Counted from the first letter of the stretch, positions 18,686 to 27,870 are shown. The stretch: 64,000 nt of DNA from an uncultured Eggerthella sp. (GCA_900556585.1 USPD01000001.1:1-64000), one strand, 5' to 3'. Translations and numbers: made by a program. Notes: generated by a model from the sequence alone, not told the origin.

Positions 18686-19531
18686 ATGAAAAAAATGCCT
18701 CTTAATGAAGCATCGACAAACGATGTTTCGGATACAAATGATCAACCATCTATTCAAAATGAAATTTCTTCAAATGAGTTGTCTGATGGAAATCCTGAAA
18801 ATGAATCAGGAAAATCATCTGAATTAACTCGCCGTCGTTTTATCACTATTGTGGGAGGAATCGGCATTGCTGCAGTTCTTGGAGGAACAGGTATCCTTGA
18901 GTTTGCAAAGAATGAGCAAGCTGATATTGCCTTTCCAGTATCTGGAGGATATCTCTTAGTTGACAGTATGAGATGTTGTGGTTGTCAGAATTGCATGATG
19001 GCATGTGCGATGACGCATTATGGAGTAACAAATCCTGGTTTATCTAGAATTCAGATTGTAGGAGATTCTTTTCAGCGTTTTCCTTACGACATGACTATTT
19101 ATCAATGTCAGCAATGCTCTGAACCAAAATGTGTTGAGGTATGTCCAACAGGTGCTTGTTTTGTTGATTCTTCACACGATAACGTTCGAACAATTACTCC
19201 TGATTTATGTATCGGCTGCTTACAGTGCATTGATGCCTGCCCTAATAATCCCTCGCGATTACAGTGGAACTATATGGAGCAACATTCGCAGAAATGCGAT
19301 CTGTGCTACAACACGCCTTATTGGGATCACGAAACTGGACCAGATGGTATTAGAGCATGTGAATCAATCTGTCCTGAACGCGCTATCAAATTTGTAACCG
19401 AGTTACCAAAAGATACTGGAAATACTCAGTACGACATTGATATGCACACGGGTACTACTTGGCCAGAAATGATGATTTTTGCTGAAGGTTCAACGGGCCA
19501 ACCCGGTAGCGAAGGCAGTTCTGTTAAGTAG
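18686..19531 (+). CDS. Tat-exported four-cluster ferredoxin-type protein (YdhX/NrfC-like)
   Basis: 281 residues; start at ATG 18686 after GGAAAGG (an upstream in-frame TTG lacks a ribosome site). A polar, Ser/Asn/Glu-rich 45-residue lead precedes a Tat signal (TRRRFITIVGG plus hydrophobic stretch). Four cysteine groups follow: CCGCQNCMMAC, CQQCSEPKCVEVC, CIGCLQCIDAC and CDLC...CESIC, as in DmsB/NrfC/HybA electron-transfer subunits binding four [4Fe-4S] clusters. It is expected to sit on the outer membrane face between the cytochrome b subunit and a catalytic partner. Confidence 0.85.
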   Translation: MKKMPLNEASTNDVSDTNDQPSIQNEISSNELSDGNPENESGKSSELTRRRFITIVGGIGIAAVLGGTGILEFAKNEQADIAFPVSGGYLLVDSMRCCGCQNCMMACAMTHYGVTNPGLSRIQIVGDSFQRFPYDMTIYQCQQCSEPKCVEVCPTGACFVDSSHDNVRTITPDLCIGCLQCIDACPNNPSRLQWNYMEQHSQKCDLCYNTPYWDHETGPDGIRACESICPERAIKFVTELPKDTGNTQYDIDMHTGTTWPEMMIFAEGSTGQPGSEGSSVK

Positions 19532-19545
19532 AAAGGAATCAGAAA

Positions 19546-21654
19546 ATGGCAAATGGTTATGCAGGTAAGATTCTGATTCTGAATCTTAGTAACGAATCTT
19601 ATGAAACTATCCCAACAAAAAATTATGAACAATGGATTGGTGGTCATGGTATGGCGGCTGCGTTGTATTGGGATTACGCAGAAGATAAAACGCTAACCGA
19701 TCCCTATGATGAGCGGAATGTGCTAGTTTTAGCAACTTCTCCCGTAGCGGGTACACCTACTCCTTCTGGTGGCGGTCGAGCTGAAATGGTTGGTATTGGA
19801 TCTCAAGGTTATCCAACACCTTGGTTTACTCGTTCAAATATGGGTGGCCGTTATGCGCCGATGATGAAGCATGCTGGTTATGATGCTATGGTTATTCGCG
19901 GTAAAGCACCTCGAAAAGTGTGGATCAGTATTATTAATGACAAGGTGGAATACTTACCTGCTGATGACCTATGGGGTCTCGACACTCAAGAAACCCAAGA
20001 GGTTTTAATGCCAACGATGGTAGATGATTTTCATCGGAATGACTGGAATACAATTGACGCTAATAATCGTGATGCTGGAAGAACAACTCAACGACCAGCA
20101 ATTCTAACTACTGGTCCAAATGCTGAAAACTATGGACCATTATCTTCCCTTGTTTCTGACATGGCTCATGTATTAGGTCAGGGCGGGTTTGCAGGTGTAT
20201 GGGCACACAAGAATTTAAAGGCAATAGGATTCTTGGGCACAAAAAGTATTGGTATTGCTAATCCTCAAGCAATGATGGAAGCGAGACTTTGGGCTTCGAA
20301 ATATACATGGGGAGGAAATGCCGATAATCCTGCGGAATATATTGGTATGCAAGATATTTCTTCTCCTCCAGGTAATTCGACGCGCTTTTATGGTGATGGT
20401 GTTTCAAGCAGACCTTATGGTTGTGTTGGTTGTGTTCGTGCATGTCGTGGACGTACTTCGAATTATTACGGAAACGAAGGAATGTGTATCGGATTTCATT
20501 GGTTTACTCCGCAAGACAAAGCAGCGCATGGAGGAACAATTACTGGGCATACTGCTCAAGCAGCAACTTTGCTTAACCGAGCGGGAATGAACGCAAATTC
20601 ATTTATGCCTATTACCTTTTGGCTAATGCGTCTGTATGAAAGAGATCTCATTGGTCCAGGAAAAGAGATTAATTCCAATTTACCTTTCGATCAGATGGGA
20701 ACTGTTGATTTTGCAAAAGCACTTCTTGATTCAATTATCAATCTAGAAGACATTGGTGCTGACTTGGCTTTAGGATTGCAGCCGTGTGCAGAAAAATGGG
20801 GACGTTGGGAAGAGGATTCTTCAACAGGATTGTTGCCTGTACTGCAGTATAGTTATGGGCATCATTACGATCCAAGAACCTCAGCCGACTGGGGTTTTGC
20901 ATCAATATTAAGTGATCGAGATATAAATAGTCACGATCTTGATTTTCCTTGCTATTGGACTCCATCGCAAAATTATGCGCAGGGCCGCGAACCTGATGTA
21001 TCCGCTGCCCGTTTAGCGGAAATAATGGGTAAAAAATTAGTTCCGTTTAATGATCCGGAAATGATTGATTATTCAGATGAAGGGATCTACAAAGAGCCTT
21101 GTGCAAAAGCGGTTGCTTGGACTTTGTATTACAACCGCTCTTGGAAAAATACGGTAGGGCTTTGCGATTGGGCTTGGACGGATTTAGTTAATCCATATGG
21201 AGAAAATTTTGAAGGAATGACTCCTGAAGGGGAGCCAAAATTCCTTAATGCATGTACTGGGTGGAACAAAACATTCGAAGAAGTCATGTGGTTAGGGAAG
21301 AAAATTTATGATCTTGATCGCGCAATCTGGCAGTTGCAGGGAAGAACGCGTGAAGTTGAAACCTTCTCAAATTATGTATTCGACCAACCTCAAGATCCTG
21401 TGGTTCCTCAAACTTCTTATGAAATTGCTTATTATCTGCCTGCGTACAATGAAGAAACTCATGAATGGAGTTTTCAAGATGTATCAGGAAGAAAATTAGA
21501 TAGAGATAAGACAGAGCAGCTCAAAACATATTTTTATCGCTTAGAAGGATGCGATGAAGAACATGGGTGGCTTAAACGTTCGGCGCTAGAAAAAGAAGGA
21601 TTAGATTATGTAGCCGATGAACTTGAATCGTATGGCGTTTTGGGTAGTGAATAG
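19546..21654 (+). CDS. Aldehyde ferredoxin oxidoreductase family enzyme (YdhV-like)
   Basis: 702 residues. AOR-family enzymes hold a tungsten or molybdenum bis-pterin and one [4Fe-4S] cluster and usually oxidise aldehydes. N-terminal AOR domain at about 1-210 (YAGKILILNLS, SPVAGTPTPSGGG). Cluster ligands C293, C296, C300 (CVGCVRAC) and C540 in NTVGLCDWAW. The two pterin motifs differ from classic AOR: RAGMN replaces LGLD and NTVGLCD replaces DxxGLCD. No signal peptide, unlike the neighbouring Fe-S subunit. Length, motif changes and neighbours fit the YdhV branch, whose substrate is unknown; an aldehyde substrate should not be assumed. Confidence 0.85.
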   Translation: MANGYAGKILILNLSNESYETIPTKNYEQWIGGHGMAAALYWDYAEDKTLTDPYDERNVLVLATSPVAGTPTPSGGGRAEMVGIGSQGYPTPWFTRSNMGGRYAPMMKHAGYDAMVIRGKAPRKVWISIINDKVEYLPADDLWGLDTQETQEVLMPTMVDDFHRNDWNTIDANNRDAGRTTQRPAILTTGPNAENYGPLSSLVSDMAHVLGQGGFAGVWAHKNLKAIGFLGTKSIGIANPQAMMEARLWASKYTWGGNADNPAEYIGMQDISSPPGNSTRFYGDGVSSRPYGCVGCVRACRGRTSNYYGNEGMCIGFHWFTPQDKAAHGGTITGHTAQAATLLNRAGMNANSFMPITFWLMRLYERDLIGPGKEINSNLPFDQMGTVDFAKALLDSIINLEDIGADLALGLQPCAEKWGRWEEDSSTGLLPVLQYSYGHHYDPRTSADWGFASILSDRDINSHDLDFPCYWTPSQNYAQGREPDVSAARLAEIMGKKLVPFNDPEMIDYSDEGIYKEPCAKAVAWTLYYNRSWKNTVGLCDWAWTDLVNPYGENFEGMTPEGEPKFLNACTGWNKTFEEVMWLGKKIYDLDRAIWQLQGRTREVETFSNYVFDQPQDPVVPQTSYEIAYYLPAYNEETHEWSFQDVSGRKLDRDKTEQLKTYFYRLEGCDEEHGWLKRSALEKEGLDYVADELESYGVLGSE

Positions 21655-21666
21655 ATTGGTTGCAAA

Positions 21667-22275
21667 ATGGATAAAGAAGTAACCAAGAAAAACTTTGAAC
21701 AAACTGTTGTGGTTTTCGGTGAATATAAGAATAAAACTCAAAATAAAGTACGGAATGGGCGGACTTGGGGTAAAAATGCACTCAATCCAATTAAAAGTCA
21801 GCTAGAACAAAGCAAGAAAGAAGAATTACTTGAAGAAAAAGTAGCTTTTATGCCGCTACCAACAATTGAAGAAGTCGAATATTATTCGCGGAAATTAGAT
21901 TTAGATGATGCTGCTGTCGGTGTAGAGTTTTCCCGCTGCGGAGGAACTCAGCCACAACATATTTTGAGTTTTCCGGATTCGGTCGCGTTTCTAGAACCAA
22001 TTAGCCCTTATGTTGCTTGGCAAGTTCACGGAAGTGCGCACATGATAGGTGGTGCGTATTATGCTGATTGGATACGCAATACCATTGGCGATATTGTATT
22101 GGCTGATGCTTTAAAACCTTTTGTTGAAAACGATGAAGCAATGGGTAAGCAACTAGCGAAGATACGTCCTATTATTCGTGTTCGTCTTAAACAGTACAAA
22201 AAAGTACATCCTGAGTTTTTTGAAAACCAGGCAAAAGCTAAAGGAGAAAAAAGCTTTTCAAGAGCTTCGGTTTGA
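21667..22275 (+). CDS. AOR-operon partner protein (YdhW-like)
   Basis: 202 residues, starting 12 bp after the AOR gene. No named domain is recognised. There is no signal peptide or membrane segment; the first ~60 residues are basic and polar, the central part contains EFSRCGGTQPQHILSF and a conserved-looking VAWQVHGSAHMIGGAYYADWIR segment rich in His and aromatic residues, and the C-terminus is Lys-rich. Its size and position behind a YdhV-like gene match YdhW of enterobacteria, itself uncharacterised. A role as assembly factor or small subunit of the pterin enzyme is an inference from context. Confidence 0.65.
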   Translation: MDKEVTKKNFEQTVVVFGEYKNKTQNKVRNGRTWGKNALNPIKSQLEQSKKEELLEEKVAFMPLPTIEEVEYYSRKLDLDDAAVGVEFSRCGGTQPQHILSFPDSVAFLEPISPYVAWQVHGSAHMIGGAYYADWIRNTIGDIVLADALKPFVENDEAMGKQLAKIRPIIRVRLKQYKKVHPEFFENQAKAKGEKSFSRASV

Positions 22276-22293
22276 TTTGAACGAAACAAGTGT

Positions 22294-22335
22294 CATGCAT
22301 GCCGAGATAGTTTAATTACCGTCTTGGCATGCATG
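22294..22335 (+). repeat. 14-bp inverted repeat between the partner gene and the regulator
   Basis: CATGCATGCCGAGA (22294-22307) pairs with TCTTGGCATGCATG (22322-22335; one G-U) around a 14-nt loop. No T run follows, so an operator or mRNA end-stem is as likely as a terminator. Confidence 0.6.
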
Positions 22336-22392
22336 GCAAACAAACACATATGGCAGAGGGAGCTTCTGAGAGGGGTCAACTAAGGAGATGCT

Positions 22393-22800
22393 ATGTTTGC
22401 TAGATGTGATGAAGAATTGTTCGAAGTAAACGGGGTACATATTGAAGTAAACCCTGTGCTAATTGCAAAAAAAGATGGGTTGTTGACGCTTGGTTTTGGT
22501 AAGGGTTTAGTTGAGCTATGTAATCAGGTTAAAGAAAAAGGATCACTCAATAAAGCAGCGCTCGAGATGGGCATGTCTTATAGTAAAGCATGGCATATTA
22601 TTCGTAATGCTGAGGAAATATTAGGAGTGAATTTGTTGCAACGTAATGGTGCTAAAGGCTCAACTGTTACTAAAGAGGCTCAAGAACTTATTTCTTCATA
22701 CAATATAATGCAAGAACAACTATCTGGTGAGGCTGCTGTTATGGCGCTTAAAATGATAGATAGAATTCATGAATGCTCGAGACAAAGCCAATCTTCTTAA
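22393..22800 (+). CDS. ModE-type winged-helix regulator without molybdate-binding domain
   Basis: 135 residues. A LysR/ModE-type winged helix spans about 30-110: LGFGKGLVELCNQVKEKGSLNKAALEMGMSYSKAWHII is the ModE N-terminal pattern, with the wing LLQRNGAKGSTVT. The C-terminal Mop/TOBE domains that bind molybdate or tungstate in full-length ModE are absent. AAGGAG precedes the ATG. Its place directly behind a Mo/W-pterin operon suggests it controls that operon or metal supply; this is inferred from context. Confidence 0.8.
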   Translation: MFARCDEELFEVNGVHIEVNPVLIAKKDGLLTLGFGKGLVELCNQVKEKGSLNKAALEMGMSYSKAWHIIRNAEEILGVNLLQRNGAKGSTVTKEAQELISSYNIMQEQLSGEAAVMALKMIDRIHECSRQSQSS

Positions 22801-22926
22801 TTTACTTACTAGTGTGAAGTTGGTTTTGTGGGTCGCTTACGCGTATGTTGTATCATTCTTAGTTATTAAAGCTTGATGCAAATAAATAAAACTGTGTCAT
22901 AGCAATAGAAATCATACTTTCAGAGA

Positions 22927-24309
22927 ATGGACTTCATGGTGGCAGATGCGCAAAACGAGAATGTTTTAAATAGCGGTAAAACATTTCCTCAGAATATTGA
23001 AGCGGAACAAACGGTTTTAGCAGCTTGTTTGTTATCTACCGGTGTGTTTGAAGAAGTTTCTTTAAAGCTGAAACCAGAGAGCTTTTTCCGTCCAGCTCAT
23101 CGAATTATTTTTGAAACTATGCGTGAAATGAATTCACGTTCTATTCCTATTGATGTTATTTCTGTTTCGGATAATTTAAAGGCAAACGGACAGCTTGAGG
23201 CAATTGGTGGCCAGGCCTACTTGCTTGAATTGGCTGATAACACCTTTGCTTTCACGAGCTGGCAGCATCATGCTGAAATTGTGGCACGTGATGCCATGCG
23301 CCGTGAACTGTTGCGTGCATCGGCTCAAATTACGTCGCTGGCATATGACTCACCTGCCGATCCTAAAGAGTTGGTATCCCAGGCGGAAGCCGCCCTCTTT
23401 AATGTTACGGAGCAAACGGTAAGTTCCACGTTTAAAGATATTCAAACCTTGGTTATTGAAGCCAATGATGAAATTGCCGAAATGGCCAATCGAGCAGGCA
23501 CGATGCAGGGTGTTCCTACAGGCTTTACTGATGTGGATAAATTGTTCTGCGGTTTGCGTGGTGGTGACTTAATTATTTTGGCGGCCCGTCCTGCAGTAGG
23601 TAAAACATCATTTGCTATGAACTTAGCAACCAACGCGGCAAAGCTAGGATCTACCGTTGCATTGTTTAGTTTGGAAATGTCTTCGGTACAAATTACCCAG
23701 CGTGTATTAGCTGCTGAAGCAGGTATGAGCCTGTCGCGTTTGCGTGGTGGCATGCTCCAAGATAGCGACTGGGGCGAATTGGTTCGTGTGTCGGGCGAAC
23801 TTTCCCAATATGATTTATATGTTGATGACTCTCCGTCACTTTCTATTGTTGAGTTGCGTACCAAAGCACGTCGTATGATGCGTAATAAAAAGCAGGGCTT
23901 GATCATTGTTGACTACTTACAGCTTATGCAGCCAGTAATTCCTCATCCCAATAACCGTGCTGTTGAAGTTGCAGAAATTTCACGTGGCTTGAAAGTTTTA
24001 GCAAAAGAATTGAACGTGCCAATTTTGGCTCTATCGCAGCTTTCTCGTGGAGTTGAAACGCGCACTGACAAGCGTCCTATGCTGTCTGACTTGCGTGAAT
24101 CAGGCTCTATCGAACAGGACGCGGACATTGTTATGTTCCTTGATCGAAGCACTTCTGAGGCAGAAGCGGAATCGGATAAGCGCCCTGATTGGGGTATGGC
24201 TGAACTTATTGTTGCAAAGCATCGCAATGGTCCTACGCGCGATATTCCGCTAACCTTTATTCCTGAATTTACGAAATTCACTAACCATTTTGATGACTCA
24301 GGATATTAA
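22927..24309 (+). CDS. dnaB: Replicative DNA helicase DnaB
   Basis: 460 residues. Hexameric 5'-3' helicase at the fork. N-terminal DnaB_N domain about 18-120 (PQNIEAEQTVLAACLLS), RecA-like ATPase domain from about 190: Walker A ARPAVGKTSF, SLEMSSVQITQRVL, Walker B LIIVDYLQLM, and SQLSRGVETRTDKRP with the arginine finger region. No intein. The start has no clear Shine-Dalgarno site; ATG 22936 or GTG 22939 are alternatives. The gene leads a run with the two nuclease genes that follow. Confidence 0.95.
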   Translation: MDFMVADAQNENVLNSGKTFPQNIEAEQTVLAACLLSTGVFEEVSLKLKPESFFRPAHRIIFETMREMNSRSIPIDVISVSDNLKANGQLEAIGGQAYLLELADNTFAFTSWQHHAEIVARDAMRRELLRASAQITSLAYDSPADPKELVSQAEAALFNVTEQTVSSTFKDIQTLVIEANDEIAEMANRAGTMQGVPTGFTDVDKLFCGLRGGDLIILAARPAVGKTSFAMNLATNAAKLGSTVALFSLEMSSVQITQRVLAAEAGMSLSRLRGGMLQDSDWGELVRVSGELSQYDLYVDDSPSLSIVELRTKARRMMRNKKQGLIIVDYLQLMQPVIPHPNNRAVEVAEISRGLKVLAKELNVPILALSQLSRGVETRTDKRPMLSDLRESGSIEQDADIVMFLDRSTSEAEAESDKRPDWGMAELIVAKHRNGPTRDIPLTFIPEFTKFTNHFDDSGY

Positions 24310-24313
24310 ACCA

Positions 24314-25573
24314 ATGAGCACGGTAACGTTTATACATGCAGCTGATCTTCACTTGGGAGCTCCTTTTAAAGGGCTGCGCACTATTGCGCCTGCGTGGGCT
24401 GATATTTTGCTGGAAGCTATTCCAGAAGCGTTCCGAAAAATTATAGATACTGCGCTTGATCAGCAAGTGGATTTCGTTGTGTTTGCGGGTGATATCTTTG
24501 ATAACTCTCACCCTTCTTATGCTGATTTTTCTTTATTTGTTTCGGGCTTACGTCAGCTTAATCAAGCGGGTATTCCTGTGTACTTTGTAACAGGAAATCA
24601 TGACCCCTATATATCATGGGATAATTCCTTTGCAGCGCTTCCCGAAAACGCTCATTTGTTAGGTGCAACAAAGCCAGAATTTGCCTGTTTTGAGCGCGAT
24701 GGGAAGCCCTTGGCGCTTATTGGCGGAAGAGGATATTACACTCAGTCATGGCCAAGTGAAGAAAATATTTCTGAAGGTATTTCACGTGAAACAGCCATGG
24801 CTGACCTGGGGGTTTCTGCTCCTTTTATGATTGGAATACTTCACACGGGTCTTGATATTGATGTGACAAGGTCTCCTGTAAATCCAAAGCATCTTTTGAA
24901 AAAAGACGTAGATTATTGGGCTTGTGGTCACGTTCATCAACCACGAATTCTCCCTTCTAAAGAAGATCCCCGAATAGTGTATTCAGGCTGTCCCCAAGGT
25001 CGCGATATGAAGGAAGAAGGGGAACATGGAGTTTTTAAAGTAACGCTTACTACAGCCGCGCCCGCTGAAGTGGAATTTATTCCAACAGCGAAAGTGGCAT
25101 GGCAGCATGTGATGCTTGATGTTTCTGAATGTGCGACTATTTCTGAGGTTCAAGAAAAAATAGTAAGCGCGGAATTTGCTCAGAATGCTGAAACACGCTG
25201 TCAACGTATGATTTTTCGTATTACGCTTACGGGACGATCTTCCCTTCATGAAGAACTTACGGCACAGGTGTTGGAAGATATGCGGGCCATATTAAACGAT
25301 GGGTATCCCTTCTTCTATGTTGATGCGCTGTTAGATAAAACAATTCCGCTTTTGGACTATAAAACCCTACAAAAAGAAGGACTGTTTCCGGCGGTATATC
25401 TTGATGTCATGAAAGCGTGTCGTAGTGAAAAAGAGGCCACGCTTATTGATCTAGAAAAGCAATTTTACCAGCGCGACTTGTCGCTTCCGAGTTCATTGGA
25501 AGCCAAATACAAAGATTTGTGTGATGAAGCGGAAACGCTCGTTCTTGATTTGCTGGGGAGGGATGGTGACTAA
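24314..25573 (+). CDS. SbcD/YhaO-like DNA repair metallophosphoesterase
   Basis: 419 residues. Calcineurin-like phosphoesterase motifs in order: HAADLHLG, FAGDIFDN, TGNHDPY, LHTGLD and CGHVHQP, which bind two metal ions as in Mre11/SbcD. The C-terminal ~150 residues form the YhaO-type cap. The start at 24314 (MSTVTFIHAADLH) avoids overlapping dnaB and keeps the strand-1 start of the fold. Its stop overlaps the ATG of the next gene (TAATG), so the two are coupled and probably form a nuclease-ATPase pair analogous to SbcCD/Rad50-Mre11. A parS-like site lies inside the gene. Confidence 0.88.
   Translation: MSTVTFIHAADLHLGAPFKGLRTIAPAWADILLEAIPEAFRKIIDTALDQQVDFVVFAGDIFDNSHPSYADFSLFVSGLRQLNQAGIPVYFVTGNHDPYISWDNSFAALPENAHLLGATKPEFACFERDGKPLALIGGRGYYTQSWPSEENISEGISRETAMADLGVSAPFMIGILHTGLDIDVTRSPVNPKHLLKKDVDYWACGHVHQPRILPSKEDPRIVYSGCPQGRDMKEEGEHGVFKVTLTTAAPAEVEFIPTAKVAWQHVMLDVSECATISEVQEKIVSAEFAQNAETRCQRMIFRITLTGRSSLHEELTAQVLEDMRAILNDGYPFFYVDALLDKTIPLLDYKTLQKEGLFPAVYLDVMKACRSEKEATLIDLEKQFYQRDLSLPSSLEAKYKDLCDEAETLVLDLLGRDGD
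24778..24793. other. Second parS-like site (15/16 match), inside the phosphoesterase gene
   Basis: TATTTCACGTGAAACA matches the ParB consensus TGTTTCACGTGAAACA except at position 2 and keeps the perfect central TTTCACGTGAAA palindrome. parS sites within coding sequence near the origin are common. Confidence 0.65.
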
Positions 25574-27831
25574 TGGCGAAAAAAGATTTCGACAAAAATA
25601 TTTCATCCAACCCTAAACCAGATAAGAAAAAACGCGAAGCTACCGCTTTATCGGTTCCGGAATATTTTCTAGAGCATATAAAAATGACAAGCTTCGGTAA
25701 ATTCGCCAACATTATTGTTGGTCCTTTCGGATCAGGCATGAATGTGGTGTATGGACCAAATGAAGCAGGAAAGACCACTTTAAACGAGCTGGTCAAAGGC
25801 GTATTGTTTGGTTGGCCTTCCGCTCGGGGGGAAACAAATCCTTATCGTCCGGAAAATGCTGATAGGTCGGGAAGTTTGTTTTTTAAGAACACCACAACAG
25901 GTGATGTGGTGGAACTTAAGCGTGTGAAAAATTCCGACAAGCTTGAACCACCTGCGCCGCTGCTTACCAATATCGATCAAGAAACCTATGAAACCATATT
26001 TTCTCTCACGAGCGATGAGCTTCTCCGTCTTGATAGGCATAGTGATATTACGGCGCGGCTGTTAACGGCAGGGTCAGGTACCTCGTCTTCGCCTGCTCAT
26101 GCACTCGAAGAAATAAAGAGCCGTATCAAAACACTCACGTCTCGCTCAACGCAAGTGCAAAATACTATTGGCTTTCTAAAAAGCGAGCAATCTCGTTTAC
26201 GCGAACTTGTACGTAAAGGACGGGAAGAAGCGGACAGTCTTCGTGAACAAGAGAGAATATTGGCTTCGTTGCGCCCAAGACGTGAAGTGATGTTGGAGAC
26301 TCAAGAGCGCCTTAATGCTGAAATTGAAGAACTCAATCAAATAACAGCTCATATAAGTTCACTTGATGCGCGAATTGCCTCACTGGAACAAGATGTTCAA
26401 GAAGCATTTTCTTCGGATTCGGTTCAAACGGCTAGTGAAGTTTCTTTACCTGAGGATGATATTGCTGAGCTAGTAGACTTAACCCAGGCAGAAGAATATC
26501 GTCTTCGCGATGTATTAGATGATTTTGATGAGCATAAAACCAAGTTAGAACACAGCGTTGATAAAGCACGTGAAGCAGCAAATTCGTCTCGTGCTGAATA
26601 TGAGTTTTATCTGGAAGATAGTCATAAACAACAGCAATACACACGTGCTAAAAAGCAGCGCTGGCTGCAATTGGCTTTTGCGATCGTGGTTCCTGCAGTT
26701 ATGGTTCTCATTGGTTTGTATGTAATTAACCTTCCTCGCCAGACCACGGGAGCATCGTATTTCACTATAGGAATAGTGCTTGTTCTTGTTGCCCTAGTGG
26801 TTGCAGTTGTTGGTATTGCTATTAGTATTCGTCCTACGAGAACCGAAGAGGAGTGGGAGGACGAACGCCAGAAAAAAGAATGGGTCATGCAGCAAGACCT
26901 TAAAACATTAGAAATCTGCCAAAAACAGGCAAAAGAATACACGCAAAGTATTGAAGCGTATCTGAGCGAACAAGGGCTAGGGGCGGCTTTAGGGTCAACC
27001 CGCCGTGCTCGGAGGCTATTGGATGAAGTGCGCGAGTTTAGATCGAATCGCGAGCTTGCAGACCAAGCAAAACAGGCACAAGCCTTGCATCGTTCTGCGT
27101 TAAAGAAAGATCTTGAACGGGAAAAACAGCAAAGAAAGAAGCTGTGTCTTTCGGCGGGGCTTGATGAACATGCAACAATAGATGATCTAAATCAAGTAAT
27201 TGAACGTAAATCAACCGAACGAAGCAAAACAGCAGAAACCGTTGGTGAAACCGACAGACAAATTGGAGAAATATCAGAGCGTTTAGCTGCTGCGCGCCGC
27301 AATGGTTCATTTGACGAATTAAAATTCCAAAGCGAAACAATTGAAACGCGGTTGAGGGATGCCTACAAGGATCTTGCAGTGCTTTTGATAGCGTCTCATT
27401 CGCTTGAAGAAGCAATTGCTCAATGGGAGCGCAAAAGCCAGCCAGAAGTATATCGTTGTGCTTCGCGATTGCTTTCGCAGATGACCGACGGTGCCTGGTG
27501 TACTGTTCGTATGAATGCTCAGGGAGATATTGAAGTGGTTGATGCTATTAAAACCACACGTCCACCCCATTTGCTTTCGCTAGGAACGCGCCAACAGCTG
27601 TATTTAAGTTTACGTATTGCACTTTTAGTGACGGCAGAAAATGTAGGTCGAGGACTGCCCATTATGTGCGATGACATTTTGGTGAATTTCGACGACGAAC
27701 GTCGCGTTCAGGCAATTCGCGCTCTTGTTGAGCTAGCAAAAAAGCGCCAAGTCATCTTGTTTACGTGCCATCCAGATATTGCAACCTTAGTGTGCAAGAG
27801 CGATTCGACCTGCAAATTGATAGAACTGTAG
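25573..27831 (+). CDS. YhaN-like AAA ATPase (Rad50/SbcC-related)
   Basis: 752 residues. After a 40-residue basic lead the ATPase head begins (MTSFGKFANIIVGPF), with Walker A GPNEAGKTT near 64. Long coiled-coil regions cover about 190-360 and 430-620. Between them (about 365-420) sit two hydrophobic segments (LQLAFAIVVPAVMVLIGLYV and a second), the membrane hairpin typical of the YhaN group rather than of SbcC. The C-terminal head has LSLGTRQQLYLSLRIAL (signature) and Walker B IMCDDILVNFDD. With the preceding phosphoesterase it likely makes a membrane-linked DNA-end-processing complex. Confidence 0.88.
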   Translation: MAKKDFDKNISSNPKPDKKKREATALSVPEYFLEHIKMTSFGKFANIIVGPFGSGMNVVYGPNEAGKTTLNELVKGVLFGWPSARGETNPYRPENADRSGSLFFKNTTTGDVVELKRVKNSDKLEPPAPLLTNIDQETYETIFSLTSDELLRLDRHSDITARLLTAGSGTSSSPAHALEEIKSRIKTLTSRSTQVQNTIGFLKSEQSRLRELVRKGREEADSLREQERILASLRPRREVMLETQERLNAEIEELNQITAHISSLDARIASLEQDVQEAFSSDSVQTASEVSLPEDDIAELVDLTQAEEYRLRDVLDDFDEHKTKLEHSVDKAREAANSSRAEYEFYLEDSHKQQQYTRAKKQRWLQLAFAIVVPAVMVLIGLYVINLPRQTTGASYFTIGIVLVLVALVVAVVGIAISIRPTRTEEEWEDERQKKEWVMQQDLKTLEICQKQAKEYTQSIEAYLSEQGLGAALGSTRRARRLLDEVREFRSNRELADQAKQAQALHRSALKKDLEREKQQRKKLCLSAGLDEHATIDDLNQVIERKSTERSKTAETVGETDRQIGEISERLAAARRNGSFDELKFQSETIETRLRDAYKDLAVLLIASHSLEEAIAQWERKSQPEVYRCASRLLSQMTDGAWCTVRMNAQGDIEVVDAIKTTRPPHLLSLGTRQQLYLSLRIALLVTAENVGRGLPIMCDDILVNFDDERRVQAIRALVELAKKRQVILFTCHPDIATLVCKSDSTCKLIEL

Positions 27832-27842
27832 TATTATTCGTG

Positions 27843-27870
27843 TGTTGGGTTTAGTTTTTGTATTAACCCA
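27843..27870 (+). promoter_or_regulatory. Small hairpin before purA
   Basis: TTGGGTTTA and TTAACCCA flank a T-rich loop about 30-60 nt before purA. It may be a weak terminator for the ATPase gene or part of the purA leader; no purine riboswitch signature was recognised. Confidence 0.35.
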
